DNA of 64,000 nucleotides, from positions 33,596-97,595 of the forward strand of contig CAMHST010000002.1 in assembly GCA_946187865.1 (NCBI GenBank), in the 5' to 3' direction. This DNA is from an uncultured Bacteroidales bacterium. Lineage in GTDB: Bacteria; Bacteroidota; Bacteroidia; Bacteroidales; UBA932. The notes below the pieces were generated by a model that worked only from the letters and a program-made list of their open reading frames with translations, searched no databases and was not told the origin of the DNA. Shown piece by piece: positions 28,347 to 36,237 of this stretch; positions within the stretch are counted from its first letter, which is position 1, and the number at the start of each line of letters is the position of its first letter. The translations under genes and the position numbers were made by a program.

Positions 28347-28856
28347 ATGTCTGAACAGGAGAAAATTTTCAACCAGATTGTCAAAGACTACAGCGAAAGG
28401 CTGTGGTGGCATGTGCGCCGGTTCGTGAATTCCCACGAAGACGCAGACGACCTTCTGCAGGAAATCTTTCTCAAAGTATGGGCTGCGCTTCCCTCCTTCC
28501 GGGGGGAATCGCAGCTTTTTACATGGGTATGGCGCATCGCCACCAACGAAACCCTGAACCACCTGAGGAAGGAAAAAGTGCGGGCCGCCCTGCGCTTCTC
28601 CTCCCTGGACACAGAAATGGAACACCGCATCCAGACCGACCCTTATTTCAAGGGCACGGACGTGGAGCGTGAACTGGCCAAGGCCGTTCTCAAACTGCCC
28701 GAAAAACAGCGCCAGGTGTTCATCATGCGCTGGTGGGACGACCTCTCGTACGAGGAAATATCGGCCATCACGGGTACGTCCGTAGGGGCGCTCAAAGCCT
28801 CCTACCACATTGCCCAGGAAAAAATCCGGGCCGCAGTTTCCGAATCACCCTTTTAA
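28347..28856 (+). CDS. ECF (sigma-70 family, RpoE-type) sigma factor
   Basis: The protein is 169 aa, normal for group 4 sigma factors. Region 2: DADDLLQEIFLKVWAALPSF, with core-binding and -10 recognition features FTWVWRIATNETLNHLRKEK. Region 4: LPEKQRQVFIMRWWDDLSYE, then EISAITGTSVGALKASYHIA, a typical HTH for -35 recognition. It starts directly after the transketolase stop. The next two genes encode a single-TM protein and a Spy/CpxP-like protein, a common envelope-stress arrangement in Bacteroidetes. Its targets cannot be read from this sequence. Confidence 0.95.
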   Translation: MSEQEKIFNQIVKDYSERLWWHVRRFVNSHEDADDLLQEIFLKVWAALPSFRGESQLFTWVWRIATNETLNHLRKEKVRAALRFSSLDTEMEHRIQTDPYFKGTDVERELAKAVLKLPEKQRQVFIMRWWDDLSYEEISAITGTSVGALKASYHIAQEKIRAAVSESPF

Positions 28857-28891
28857 ACCTTTGTATCCTATTGGTGTCAAAGTAAGCAGTT

Positions 28892-29272
28892 ATGACCAAG
28901 AAATCAGACATATCCACCCCGGAAGGCTACTTCGAAGACCTGCAGCAGCGCCTGAATGCGATTCCTGCAGCGGCGCCTGCGCGTGAGCCCTCCAAAGTCC
29001 GCCGCTTTGCGCCCTACCTGGCCTATGCGGCTTCCCTGGCACTGCTGGTGGCCGTGGGTAACTTCATCCTGCGGAAGAGCACAACTCCCGCCGTGGCAGA
29101 GGATCCTTACTGGGACTACATCGCCTACTTGTCAGACGCCCTGGATCCGGACGGATACTGGGAAGATTATCCGGAACAGGAAGCATCGCTTTCCAACGAG
29201 GATATCGTCAATTTCCTCTTGGCAGAAAACGTTTCACTTGAACAGTTGGTAAGTTATGAAGAAGGTTATTAG
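28892..29272 (+). CDS. Single-TM protein, probable partner of the ECF sigma factor
   Basis: The protein is 126 aa. The cytoplasmic N-terminal part (about 1-45) begins TKKSDISTPEGYFEDLQQRL. One TM helix follows (about 46-66, YLAYAASLALLVAVGNFIL) and then an acidic periplasmic tail rich in Asp/Glu/Tyr. The start TPEGYF is common in Bacteroidetes proteins encoded beside ECF sigma factors. By position it could be an anti-sigma factor, but I see no zinc-binding anti-sigma (HxxxCxxC) motif, so this is only inferred. Its 3' end overlaps the next gene by 17 bp. Confidence 0.75.
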   Translation: MTKKSDISTPEGYFEDLQQRLNAIPAAAPAREPSKVRRFAPYLAYAASLALLVAVGNFILRKSTTPAVAEDPYWDYIAYLSDALDPDGYWEDYPEQEASLSNEDIVNFLLAENVSLEQLVSYEEGY

Positions 29273-29807
29273 TATGTTAGTGGCCACGGTGCTCGTGGGC
29301 ACTGTGGCATTCGCCCAAAACAGCGGCGAAACAAGAAAGAGAGAGGGAGAAGACTGGCGCGAACGCATCCGCGCTGCGCAGGTTGCCTTCCTCACCTCGG
29401 AACTGGACCTGACAGAGGCAGAGGCCCAGAGCTTCTGGCCCGTGTACAACGACGTGCAGAAACAACGCCGGGAAGCCTTCGGTGCCATGCAGAAAGCCTA
29501 TATGGAGCTGACAAAAGGCATCGACTCCGACAACATCGCCAAGCTGCTGGCCAATTATCTGGATGCCCGGAAGGCCAATGACACCATCGAGACCGGCGCC
29601 GTAGAGCGCTATAAGAAAGTGCTGCCCGTGCAGAAAGTGGCTAAACTCCTGCTGGCCGAAGAGAAATTCCGCCATCAGCAGATCGGCCGCCTGGGACAGG
29701 GCGGCGGCCCGTTCGGCGGCCAGAACGGCCGGCAGGGAACACCCCCTCCCATGGGCCGCGGCGGCAACCGGGGCGGCCACAACGCCCCCACTCAACCCGA
29801 AGCTTAA
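29256..29807 (+). CDS. Periplasmic Spy/CpxP-like protein with Gly-rich tail
   Basis: The protein is 183 aa. Signal peptide MKKVISMLVATVLVGTVAFA. The helical middle has RIRAAQVAFLTSELDLTEAE, AQSFWPVYNDVQKQRREAFG and ERYKKVLPVQKVAKLLLAEE, a pattern seen in Bacteroidetes sensor-of-stress/Spy-like proteins encoded next to ECF sigma factors. From about residue 148 it turns into Gly/Pro/Arg/Asn-rich low complexity (GQGGGPFGGQNGRQG). It overlaps the preceding gene by 17 bp and is closed by a strong terminator. Its chaperone-like role is inferred. Confidence 0.8.
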   Translation: MKKVISMLVATVLVGTVAFAQNSGETRKREGEDWRERIRAAQVAFLTSELDLTEAEAQSFWPVYNDVQKQRREAFGAMQKAYMELTKGIDSDNIAKLLANYLDARKANDTIETGAVERYKKVLPVQKVAKLLLAEEKFRHQQIGRLGQGGGPFGGQNGRQGTPPPMGRGGNRGGHNAPTQPEA

Positions 29808-29829
29808 GTTAGTAGTTAGATTGGTTCGA

Positions 29830-29862
29830 AAAGAGCGGCCCTCGCAAAAGGCCGCTCTTTTT
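29830..29862 (+). terminator. Rho-independent terminator after the sigma operon, usable on both strands
   Basis: Perfect 11-bp stem AAAGAGCGGCC/GGCCGCTCTTT (29830-29840 and 29850-29860), 9-nt loop, ending in a T-run. The stem's A-rich side lets it also terminate tRNA-Pro from the right. Confidence 0.9.
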
Positions 29863-29867
29863 GATTG

Positions 29868-29941
29868 TCGGGGTGATGTGACTCGAACACACGACCCTCT
29901 GCTCCCAAAGCAGATGCGCTAGCCAACTGCGCCACACCCCG
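29868..29941 (-). tRNA. tRNA-Pro (anticodon UGG)
   Basis: 74 nt. The acceptor stem CGGGGTG/CACCCCG pairs fully, the D-arm is GCGC-AGTTGGCTA-GCGC, and the anticodon stem TCTGC/GCAGA has loop TTTGGGA, with anticodon TGG complementary to 29905-29907. The T-arm has TTCGAGT. The CCA end is not encoded. It is divergent from lolD. Confidence 0.96.
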
Positions 29942-29948
29942 TTGAGCT

Positions 29949-29998
29949 GCAAAGGTAAGGGATTTTTTGCAATCGGGCAAAAATTCCCTTACCTTTGC
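29949..29998. promoter_or_regulatory. Mirror-image divergent promoters for tRNA-Pro and lolD
   Basis: A perfect 14-bp inverted repeat, GCAAAGGTAAGGGA (29949-29962) and TCCCTTACCTTTGC (29985-29998), separated by 22 bp. Each arm contains TACCTTTG: minus 29950-29957 for the tRNA and plus 29990-29997 for lolD. The two -7 boxes are therefore the same extended sequence facing outward. Confidence 0.6.
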
Positions 29999-30004
29999 GA
30001 AGAC

Positions 30005-30658
30005 ATGATTATTCAGGCAAATAACATACAGAAGAGCTTCGGCACGCTGCAGGTGCTGAAGGGCGTGGATTTTACCGCCGAGGAAAAGGAAGTGGTTTCC
30101 ATCATGGGCGCTTCGGGCGCAGGCAAGTCCACCCTTTTACAAATCCTGGGAACCCTCTCCACCCCGGACGCCGGAACCCTTTTCATAGACGGGACCGACG
30201 TACTGCACCTGAGCCAGAAACAGCTCTCCGCCTTCCGGAACAGGCGCATCGGCTTCGTGTTCCAGGCACATCACCTGCTGCCGGAATTCACCGCACTGGA
30301 GAATGTGATGATTCCCGCGCTCATCGGCGGGGAAAGCAGCCGCCATGCCCGGGAAAAAGCCCTGGAGCTGCTTCAGAAAGTGGGGCTGGAGGCACGCAAA
30401 GGGCACAAGCCCTCGGAGCTCTCCGGCGGCGAACAGCAGCGCGTGGCCATTGCCCGCGCCCTGGTGAACAGCCCCGCCATCCTTTTTGCCGACGAGCCCT
30501 CCGGCAACCTGGACAGCCGCACCAAGGAAGACATCCACCAACTGTTTTTCCAGCTCAGGGAACAGTTGGGCCAGACCATCGTCATCGTTACCCACGACGA
30601 AGGCCTGGCCCGTATGTGCGACAGAACCTGCCGGATGAAAGACGGCTTATTCGTCTAA
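30005..30658 (+). CDS. lolD: ABC transporter ATP-binding protein, LolD/MacB-type
   Basis: The protein is 217 aa, typical of LolD. Walker A is GASGAGKS, the signature is [15 protein letters not shown], Walker B is [14 protein letters not shown], and the switch His lies in [10 protein letters not shown]. The stretch [20 protein letters not shown] is characteristic of the LolD/MacB/FtsE class, and the HHLLPEF form favours lipoprotein release (LolCDE). The start at 30005 lies 7 bp after a TACCTTTG box; the longer reading has no similarity. No LolC/E permease is in the window, so the symbol rests on sequence class. Its last 12 bp overlap the convergent GH43 gene. Confidence 0.82.
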   Translation: MIIQANNIQKSFGTLQVLKGVDFTAEEKEVVSIMGASGAGKSTLLQILGTLSTPDAGTLFIDGTDVLHLSQKQLSAFRNRRIGFVFQAHHLLPEFTALENVMIPALIGGESSRHAREKALELLQKVGLEARKGHKPSELSGGEQQRVAIARALVNSPAILFADEPSGNLDSRTKEDIHQLFFQLREQLGQTIVIVTHDEGLARMCDRTCRMKDGLFV

Positions 30659-31642
30659 TCCTTCAATGGTCCGGATGGTTCCGTCCGGATTGTACTTGAG
30701 TTCGCAGACTTTCAGGCTCCGGAGGCGGTTGATGCCCTTGGAAGGGGCGCTGTCATGGTGGAAGAGCCACCACTTGCCGCCGAATTCCACGATGGAGTGA
30801 TGGGTGGTCCAGCCCACGACAGGGGTCAGGATAACACCCTTGTAGGTGAACGGTCCGTAAGGGTTGTCCCCAATCGCGTAGCACAGCTTGTGGGTGTCTC
30901 CGGTGGAATAGCTGAAATAGTATTTCCCTTTATACTTGTGCACCCAGCTGGCCTCGAAGAAGCGGCGCTCGTTGTCTTTCACCTGGATCGGGTTGCCGTT
31001 TTCATCCAGCAGCACAACCGGCTTGGGTTCTTCCGCGAACTGGAGCATATCCTTGCTCAGGCGCACCACGCGGCCCGGGATGGCAGGGGCGTCGTCGGCA
31101 GGGTAGGAGGTGCCGCAGTCTTTGGCCAGGTTGTCTTCGTAGCGCTGGAGCTGGCCGCCCCAGATGCCGCCGAAGTACATATAGTATTCACCGTCCTCGT
31201 CGGCAAGGACCGCCATGTCGATGGAATAGCTGCCGCGGATGGGATCCGGCATGGGCTTGAACGGGCCCACCGGGGAATCCGACACGGCCACGCCGCAGCG
31301 GAAGATGTCCGTCTTGTCCTTGGCCGGGAAATACATGTAGTAGCGGCCGTCGGGGCCTTTCACCACGTCGTTGTCCCACAGTTGGCGACGGGCCCAGGGA
31401 ACGTCTTTGAGGTCCAGGACATTGCCGTGGTCCTTGATGGGAGACGTAAGGGGGTCCGGACCTTCCAGTGAAAGGACGTGATAGTCCTTCATGTCGTACT
31501 CGCTGCCGAAGTCGTCGTCCGGGGCGGCGGACTCCCAGTCATGGGAAGGGTAGATATACAGTTTTCCGTCGAACACGTGCACGGAAGGGTCGGCCATGTA
31601 GTCGGCCGGCAACAGATAACGTTTTTTTACTTTGTCTGCCAT
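30647..31642 (-). CDS. Cytoplasmic GH43 beta-xylosidase/alpha-L-arabinofuranosidase
   Basis: The protein is 331 aa without a signal peptide, so cytoplasmic, unlike the other GH43 enzymes here. Base Asp is in [20 protein letters not shown], Asp is in [20 protein letters not shown], and acid Glu is in [20 protein letters not shown]. This is the subfamily 1-like form common in Bacteroides xylan clusters. It is co-transcribed behind a GPH-family symporter (18-bp gap), so it probably hydrolyses imported xylo- or arabinoxylo-oligosaccharides. Its 3' end overlaps lolD by 12 bp. Confidence 0.88.
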   Translation of the reverse strand: MADKVKKRYLLPADYMADPSVHVFDGKLYIYPSHDWESAAPDDDFGSEYDMKDYHVLSLEGPDPLTSPIKDHGNVLDLKDVPWARRQLWDNDVVKGPDGRYYMYFPAKDKTDIFRCGVAVSDSPVGPFKPMPDPIRGSYSIDMAVLADEDGEYYMYFGGIWGGQLQRYEDNLAKDCGTSYPADDAPAIPGRVVRLSKDMLQFAEEPKPVVLLDENGNPIQVKDNERRFFEASWVHKYKGKYYFSYSTGDTHKLCYAIGDNPYGPFTYKGVILTPVVGWTTHHSIVEFGGKWWLFHHDSAPSKGINRLRSLKVCELKYNPDGTIRTIEGLDE

Positions 31643-31660
31643 ATTCGTTCTTGTAATTGA

Positions 31661-33094
31661 TTATTCAGCTTTTGCACGGGCTTCGATCTCCATGTTGATC
31701 TGGTCCATCTTCTCGTCGGAGAGCTCGTACTTGGAAATGATCCAGATGGCCAGGAGCAGCAGGATGGCCGGAATCACGCAAACCAGCCACAGGATGCCCT
31801 GGAGGGCCAGCGGGGTCTGTTCCGCAGCCTCCGAGTTGAAGCCCACCCAGGCCAGGACGATGCCGGGAACCACGCCGCCCAGGGCCATGCCGGCCTTGAA
31901 GAAGATGCCGGTGAGGGCGTTCACGATACCGGCGATACGCCGGCCGGTGGTGTATTCACCGTAGGCGATCACCTCCGGAACCAGGGCCCACATGTAGCCG
32001 GTGGCGGTGATGATACCGGCCGACTTCACGAACTGGGCGATGCACAGCAGCACGAAATTATCCTTGGTGGCAGGGATGGAAACGAAGGTGTACATCAGGG
32101 CCATACCCAGGATGGCCACGCCCAGGAACAGGTAGAACATGCCTTTCTTGCCGATCTTGCGCTTGATGGCAGGAACCAGCGGCATGAAGATGAAGGCGGG
32201 GATGGTGCCCAGCCACATGAACAGGGTGGTCAGGAGCGGGGTGGCCTTGACGTTGTAGGTCATGAAATAGGCGTCTGCGGCATTGCCCACGCTCATCATG
32301 GCGAAGGCCGTGATGAAGAAGAAGGCCACGACGCGGAGGGGCTTGTTGCGGACGAACTCCATCCACAGGTCGCTCACCTTTACGTTGGCGGCCTCTTTCT
32401 GGTCCATCACCACTTTCTCCTTGCACTGGGAGAAGCAGAAGAACAGCAGGGCCAGGCCGGCCAGGGCGAAGATGGTCATGGTAATGAACCAGGCGGTGCC
32501 GGATTCCGGCGTGTTGTACACGGCCACGGCCTTGCCGGTGACCGGGTCTGTCACCTTGGGGGCGAACAGGGCGATAATCAGGGGGAGGGACTTCACGCAC
32601 AGGGCGCCCAGGTTGGCCATGAACATACGGGTGCTGGTGAGGATGGTGATCTCATTGGTGTCCCGGGTGAGCGAGGCGTTAAGGGCGCCGTAAGGCACAT
32701 TGACCAGGGTGTAGCACATGGACATGCCCACGTAGGTGACATAGGCATAGACCAGGGAGCCGCTGAAGCCGTTCCAGAAGCACAGGATGGCCAGGCCCAC
32801 CAGCGGAATGCCGCCCAGGATGAGCCAGGAGCGGTATTTGCCCCATTTGGGATTGCCCTTGTCCACGATGGTGCCCACGATAGGGTCCCAGATCACGTCT
32901 ACCAGACGCACGATCAGGAACATCAGGGCGGCCACGTCCGGTTTGAGGCCGAACACGTTGGTGTAGTAGAACAGAAGCCAGATGCTGATGGTCTGGTAAA
33001 TCAGGTTCTGCGCCATGTCTCCGGCGCCAAAGCCGATGCGCTGCAGCCAGCTCAGTTTGTAGAAGCCTTTGGCTTCGGTTTTCGTAGTATCCAT
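31661..33094 (-). CDS. GPH-family glycoside/pentoside-cation symporter (MFS)
   Basis: The protein is 477 aa with about 12 TM helices. Family features: WLQRIGFGAGDMAQNLIYQT, the loop RLVDVIWDPIVGTIVDKGNP with KWGKYRSW (the GPH D-P-x-x-G-x-x-x-D motif) and YTLVNVPYGALNASLTRD. Members move glycosides or oligosaccharides with H+ or Na+ across the inner membrane. The start at 33094 was chosen over an upstream Met because the family N-terminus follows closely. It is operonic with the cytoplasmic GH43, implying import of xylose-containing oligosaccharides. Confidence 0.9.
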   Translation of the reverse strand: MDTTKTEAKGFYKLSWLQRIGFGAGDMAQNLIYQTISIWLLFYYTNVFGLKPDVAALMFLIVRLVDVIWDPIVGTIVDKGNPKWGKYRSWLILGGIPLVGLAILCFWNGFSGSLVYAYVTYVGMSMCYTLVNVPYGALNASLTRDTNEITILTSTRMFMANLGALCVKSLPLIIALFAPKVTDPVTGKAVAVYNTPESGTAWFITMTIFALAGLALLFFCFSQCKEKVVMDQKEAANVKVSDLWMEFVRNKPLRVVAFFFITAFAMMSVGNAADAYFMTYNVKATPLLTTLFMWLGTIPAFIFMPLVPAIKRKIGKKGMFYLFLGVAILGMALMYTFVSIPATKDNFVLLCIAQFVKSAGIITATGYMWALVPEVIAYGEYTTGRRIAGIVNALTGIFFKAGMALGGVVPGIVLAWVGFNSEAAEQTPLALQGILWLVCVIPAILLLLAIWIISKYELSDEKMDQINMEIEARAKAE

Positions 33095-33139
33095 AGATTT
33101 GAGAAGTGTTATTTCTGCGGTGTCGTTTCCACGATGAAA

Positions 33140-33147
33140 CAAAGATA
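33140..33147 (-). promoter_or_regulatory. -7 box TATCTTTG for the symporter-GH43 operon
   Basis: Exact TAnnTTTG on minus, 45 bp before the start at 33094. Confidence 0.5.
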
Positions 33148-33325
33148 ACAATTTTACGTGCGCAAAAAAGAAAAATTTGCGTCAGCCCCTTAAAGAAATA
33201 GACCAGATTAGCGGTAACAGATACCAAAATTGTCATTTTGGAAACATCCGGCGCGCATTTCGGAAAGCGATTTTTATTTCACGGGCTTTTTGTGTAACTT
33301 AGTGCCGTCTTAGATTACACGAAAC

Positions 33326-34579
33326 ATGGAAAAAACTTGGAGATGGTTTGGCAAGAAGGACAAAATCACCCTTGCCATGCTCAGGCAGATTGGCGTGGAA
33401 GGCATTGTCACCGCCCTGCACGATGTCCCGCTGGGACAGGTATGGACCCGTGAAAAAATCCGCGAGCTGCGCTTGTACATAGAAAGCTTCGGCATGCGCT
33501 GGAGCGTGGTGGAAAGCCTTCCCGTGGTAGAGACCATCAAATACGGCGGCCCGGACAGGGACGCCCAGATAGAGGTGTATAAGGAGAGCCTGCGGAACCT
33601 CTCCGCAGAGGGCATCCATACCATCTGCTACAACTTCATGCCCGTGCTGGACTGGGCCCGGACAGACCTGCTGCACCGGAACCCCAACGGCAGCACCAAC
33701 CTGTATTTCAATTACGCGGAATTCGCCTATTTCGACATCTATATATTAAAACGCGAAGGCGCACGGGAAGAGTGGGCCGCGTTCCGCTTCCCGGAAGGCT
33801 ACGGGCAGGGACGCAACGTCCTGGCAGAGGCCGATGCCCTCTCCAAGACCATGACCCCGGAAAAGGACCACAAACTGGTGGAGAACATTGTCATCAAGAC
33901 CCAGGGCTTCGTGAGCGGGAATTTCTCCGAAAACGACGAGGCCCCCATCCAGAAATTCCGGGAATTCCTGGACCTGTACAAGGGCATCGGCAAAGCGCAG
34001 CTCCGCGAGAACATGAAGTACTTCCTGGAAGCCATCATGCCCACCTGCGAGGAGTACGGGATGAACATGTGCGTGCACCCGGACGACCCTCCCATCGAGG
34101 TTCTGGGCCTTCCCCGCATCGTCCGCACCGAAGAAGACATCCGCTGGATGCTGGATGCCGTGCCCAACAAGCATAACGGCCTCACTTTCTGCGCCGGAAG
34201 CCTGTCGGCCGGGGCCTACAACGACGTAGTGGACCTGGCCCGGAAGTTCGCCTCCCGCACCCATTTCGTCCACCTTCGCTCCTGCCATATTTTCCCCAAC
34301 GGAGACTTTACCGAAGCCTCCCACCTGGGCGGCCGGGCAGACCTTGTGGAGCTGTGCCGCATCTTCGAGAAAGAGAACCCGCAGCTGCCCATGCGCGTAG
34401 ACCACGGCATGACCTTCACCGACGAGCCCGGCGGCATCATGGACGAGTCCAGCCACGGGCACAACGCCGGCTACACCCTGCTGGGACGGATGTTCGCCAT
34501 GGGTCAGGTGCAGGGAATCCTGGCCACCGTAGACCGCGAACTGGGCATCGAATACAAACAACCCGGATTTTTTGACTAG
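33326..34579 (+). CDS. uxuA: Mannonate dehydratase
   Basis: The protein is 417 aa. It converts D-mannonate to 2-keto-3-deoxygluconate in glucuronate catabolism. It is a TIM-barrel protein of the xylose isomerase-like superfamily. Motifs: WRWFGKKDKITLAMLRQIGV, GIVTALHDVPLG, YNFMPVLDWARTDL, the metal-site region GMNMCVHPDDPPIEVLGLPR, THFVHLRSCH and MRVDHGMTF. A weak -7-like TAACTTAG lies at 33295-33302. The stop is 1 bp before the uxuB start, so the two form an operon. It handles the (methyl)glucuronate that decorates xylan, or pectic uronates after isomerisation. Confidence 0.96.
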   Translation: MEKTWRWFGKKDKITLAMLRQIGVEGIVTALHDVPLGQVWTREKIRELRLYIESFGMRWSVVESLPVVETIKYGGPDRDAQIEVYKESLRNLSAEGIHTICYNFMPVLDWARTDLLHRNPNGSTNLYFNYAEFAYFDIYILKREGAREEWAAFRFPEGYGQGRNVLAEADALSKTMTPEKDHKLVENIVIKTQGFVSGNFSENDEAPIQKFREFLDLYKGIGKAQLRENMKYFLEAIMPTCEEYGMNMCVHPDDPPIEVLGLPRIVRTEEDIRWMLDAVPNKHNGLTFCAGSLSAGAYNDVVDLARKFASRTHFVHLRSCHIFPNGDFTEASHLGGRADLVELCRIFEKENPQLPMRVDHGMTFTDEPGGIMDESSHGHNAGYTLLGRMFAMGQVQGILATVDRELGIEYKQPGFFD

Positions 34580-34580
34580 C

Positions 34581-36167
34581 ATGAAACTGACCGATATCCT
34601 GAAGGAAGGGTTCAACCCTACCCCCTGGGAGCAAAAAGGCTATGAGCTCCCGAAATTCGACATTGCCGCCCTGCGGGAAAAAACCTACCGCGAACCCACC
34701 TGGGTGCATTTCGGCGGCGGAAACATCTTCCGCGCCTTCCCCGCCTCCATCCTCAGCGACGCCCTCAACGCCGGCGTTTACGACCGGGGCGTCATCGTGG
34801 CGGAAACCTTCGACTACGAGGTCATCGACAAGGCCTATCTCCCCTACGACAACCTCTCGCTCAGCGTGAGCCTGTGCCCGGACGGCAGTATCGGCAAGAA
34901 AGTGGTGGGCTGCGTCACGGAAGCCCTCAAGGCCGACGCGCAGTTCCCGGACTGGGAGCGCCTGAAAGAGATTTTCCGCCAGCCCAGCCTCCAGATGATT
35001 TCCTTCACCATCACGGAAAAAGGCTACAGCTTCAACGAGGCGGATCTCGCCCGCGGACTGAAACCCCTGTTTGCCATGGGCAAGGTGACGGCCCTGCTGC
35101 TGGAACGCTGGAAAGCGGGGGAACTCCCCCTCACCGTGCAGTCCATGGACAACTGCTCCCACAACGGGGACAAGGTGAAGGCCGGGGTGCTCGCCTATGC
35201 CCGGCGCTGGGTGCAGGACGGCCTCGCGGAGCCCGCTTTCCTGGCATACCTGGAAAACGAGGCCAAGGTTACCTTCCCCTGGTCCATGATCGACAAGATC
35301 ACCCCGCGTCCGCACCAGAAAGTGAAAGAGCTCCTGGAGGCCGACGGCTTCGAGGACAACAACTACATAGAGACGGAAAAACACACCTTCACCGCTCCCT
35401 TCGTGAATGCGGAAGAAGTTCAGTATCTGGTTATTGAGGACAATTACACCAACGGACGTCCTCCCCTGGAAAAGGGAGGCGCGCTGTACACCACGCGGGA
35501 AACCGTGGACAAGGTGGAAACCATGAAAGTGACCACCTGCCTGAACCCCCTGCACACGGCCATGGCGCTGTACGGCTGCATGCTGGGATACACCCTGATA
35601 TCGGCCGAGATGAAAGACCCGGACATCCGTCCCTTTGTCCAGAAATTGGGATACATAGAGGCTATGCCAGTTGTCACGGACCCGGGCGTGCTGAACCCCT
35701 ATGAGTTTATCGGCGACGTGATCAACCGCCGCCTGCCCAATCCGTTCATGCCGGACGCCCCGCAGCGCATTGCCATGGATACCAGCCAGAAACTGCCCAT
35801 CCGCTTCGGAGAGACCATCAAAAAGTACATCGCCCGTGGCCTGGACATGCGCAACCTTGTGCTCATTCCCCTCACCCTGGCCGGCTATGCCCGGTACCTG
35901 AAGGGAATCCAGGACGACGGGACGCCGTTTACACCCTCGCCGGACCCGCTGCTGGAACAGATGCAAGAGATTGTGGCTCCACTGGAGGTAGGGAAGCCCA
36001 ATCAGGACTTTTCATGCCTGCGCCAGCTTTACTCCCGGGCCGACGTCTTCGGGCTGGACTTGTACGAAGCCGGCCTGGGAGAGCAGATCGAGGGAATGGT
36101 CCGGGAACTGTATGCCGGGCCCGGAGCCGTCAGGGCCACGCTGCACAAGTATGTGACGCGCCGATAA
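34581..36167 (+). CDS. uxuB: D-mannonate oxidoreductase (fructuronate reductase), mannitol dehydrogenase family
   Basis: The protein is 528 aa. It reduces D-fructuronate to D-mannonate with NADH. The N-terminal Rossmann start is PTWVHFGGGNIFRAFPASIL; the catalytic region has SMDNCSHNGDKVKAGVLAYA and the family C-terminal segment KVTTCLNPLHTAMALYGCML. I placed the start at the ATG at 34581; the TTG at 34572 would overlap uxuA and adds nothing. No uronate isomerase (uxaC) is in the window. Confidence 0.94.
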   Translation: MKLTDILKEGFNPTPWEQKGYELPKFDIAALREKTYREPTWVHFGGGNIFRAFPASILSDALNAGVYDRGVIVAETFDYEVIDKAYLPYDNLSLSVSLCPDGSIGKKVVGCVTEALKADAQFPDWERLKEIFRQPSLQMISFTITEKGYSFNEADLARGLKPLFAMGKVTALLLERWKAGELPLTVQSMDNCSHNGDKVKAGVLAYARRWVQDGLAEPAFLAYLENEAKVTFPWSMIDKITPRPHQKVKELLEADGFEDNNYIETEKHTFTAPFVNAEEVQYLVIEDNYTNGRPPLEKGGALYTTRETVDKVETMKVTTCLNPLHTAMALYGCMLGYTLISAEMKDPDIRPFVQKLGYIEAMPVVTDPGVLNPYEFIGDVINRRLPNPFMPDAPQRIAMDTSQKLPIRFGETIKKYIARGLDMRNLVLIPLTLAGYARYLKGIQDDGTPFTPSPDPLLEQMQEIVAPLEVGKPNQDFSCLRQLYSRADVFGLDLYEAGLGEQIEGMVRELYAGPGAVRATLHKYVTRR

Positions 36168-36180
36168 TTTAGCCTGTCCC

Positions 36181-36211
36181 TTTGTTTTTATTAGATAAAT
36201 CACTATATTTG
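36181..36211 (+). promoter_or_regulatory. Textbook Bacteroidetes promoter for xylBAE
   Basis: TTTG at 36181-36184, an exact 19-bp spacer, then TATATTTG at 36204-36211, giving a leader of about 20 nt before xylB. It is the best consensus promoter in the window. Confidence 0.75.
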
Positions 36212-36237
36212 CAATATGAACGCTAAAACCTTTTAAC

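Noticed and set aside
34572..34580. TTG start for uxuB
   Set aside because: It overlaps the uxuA stop and is replaced by a normal ATG at 34581.
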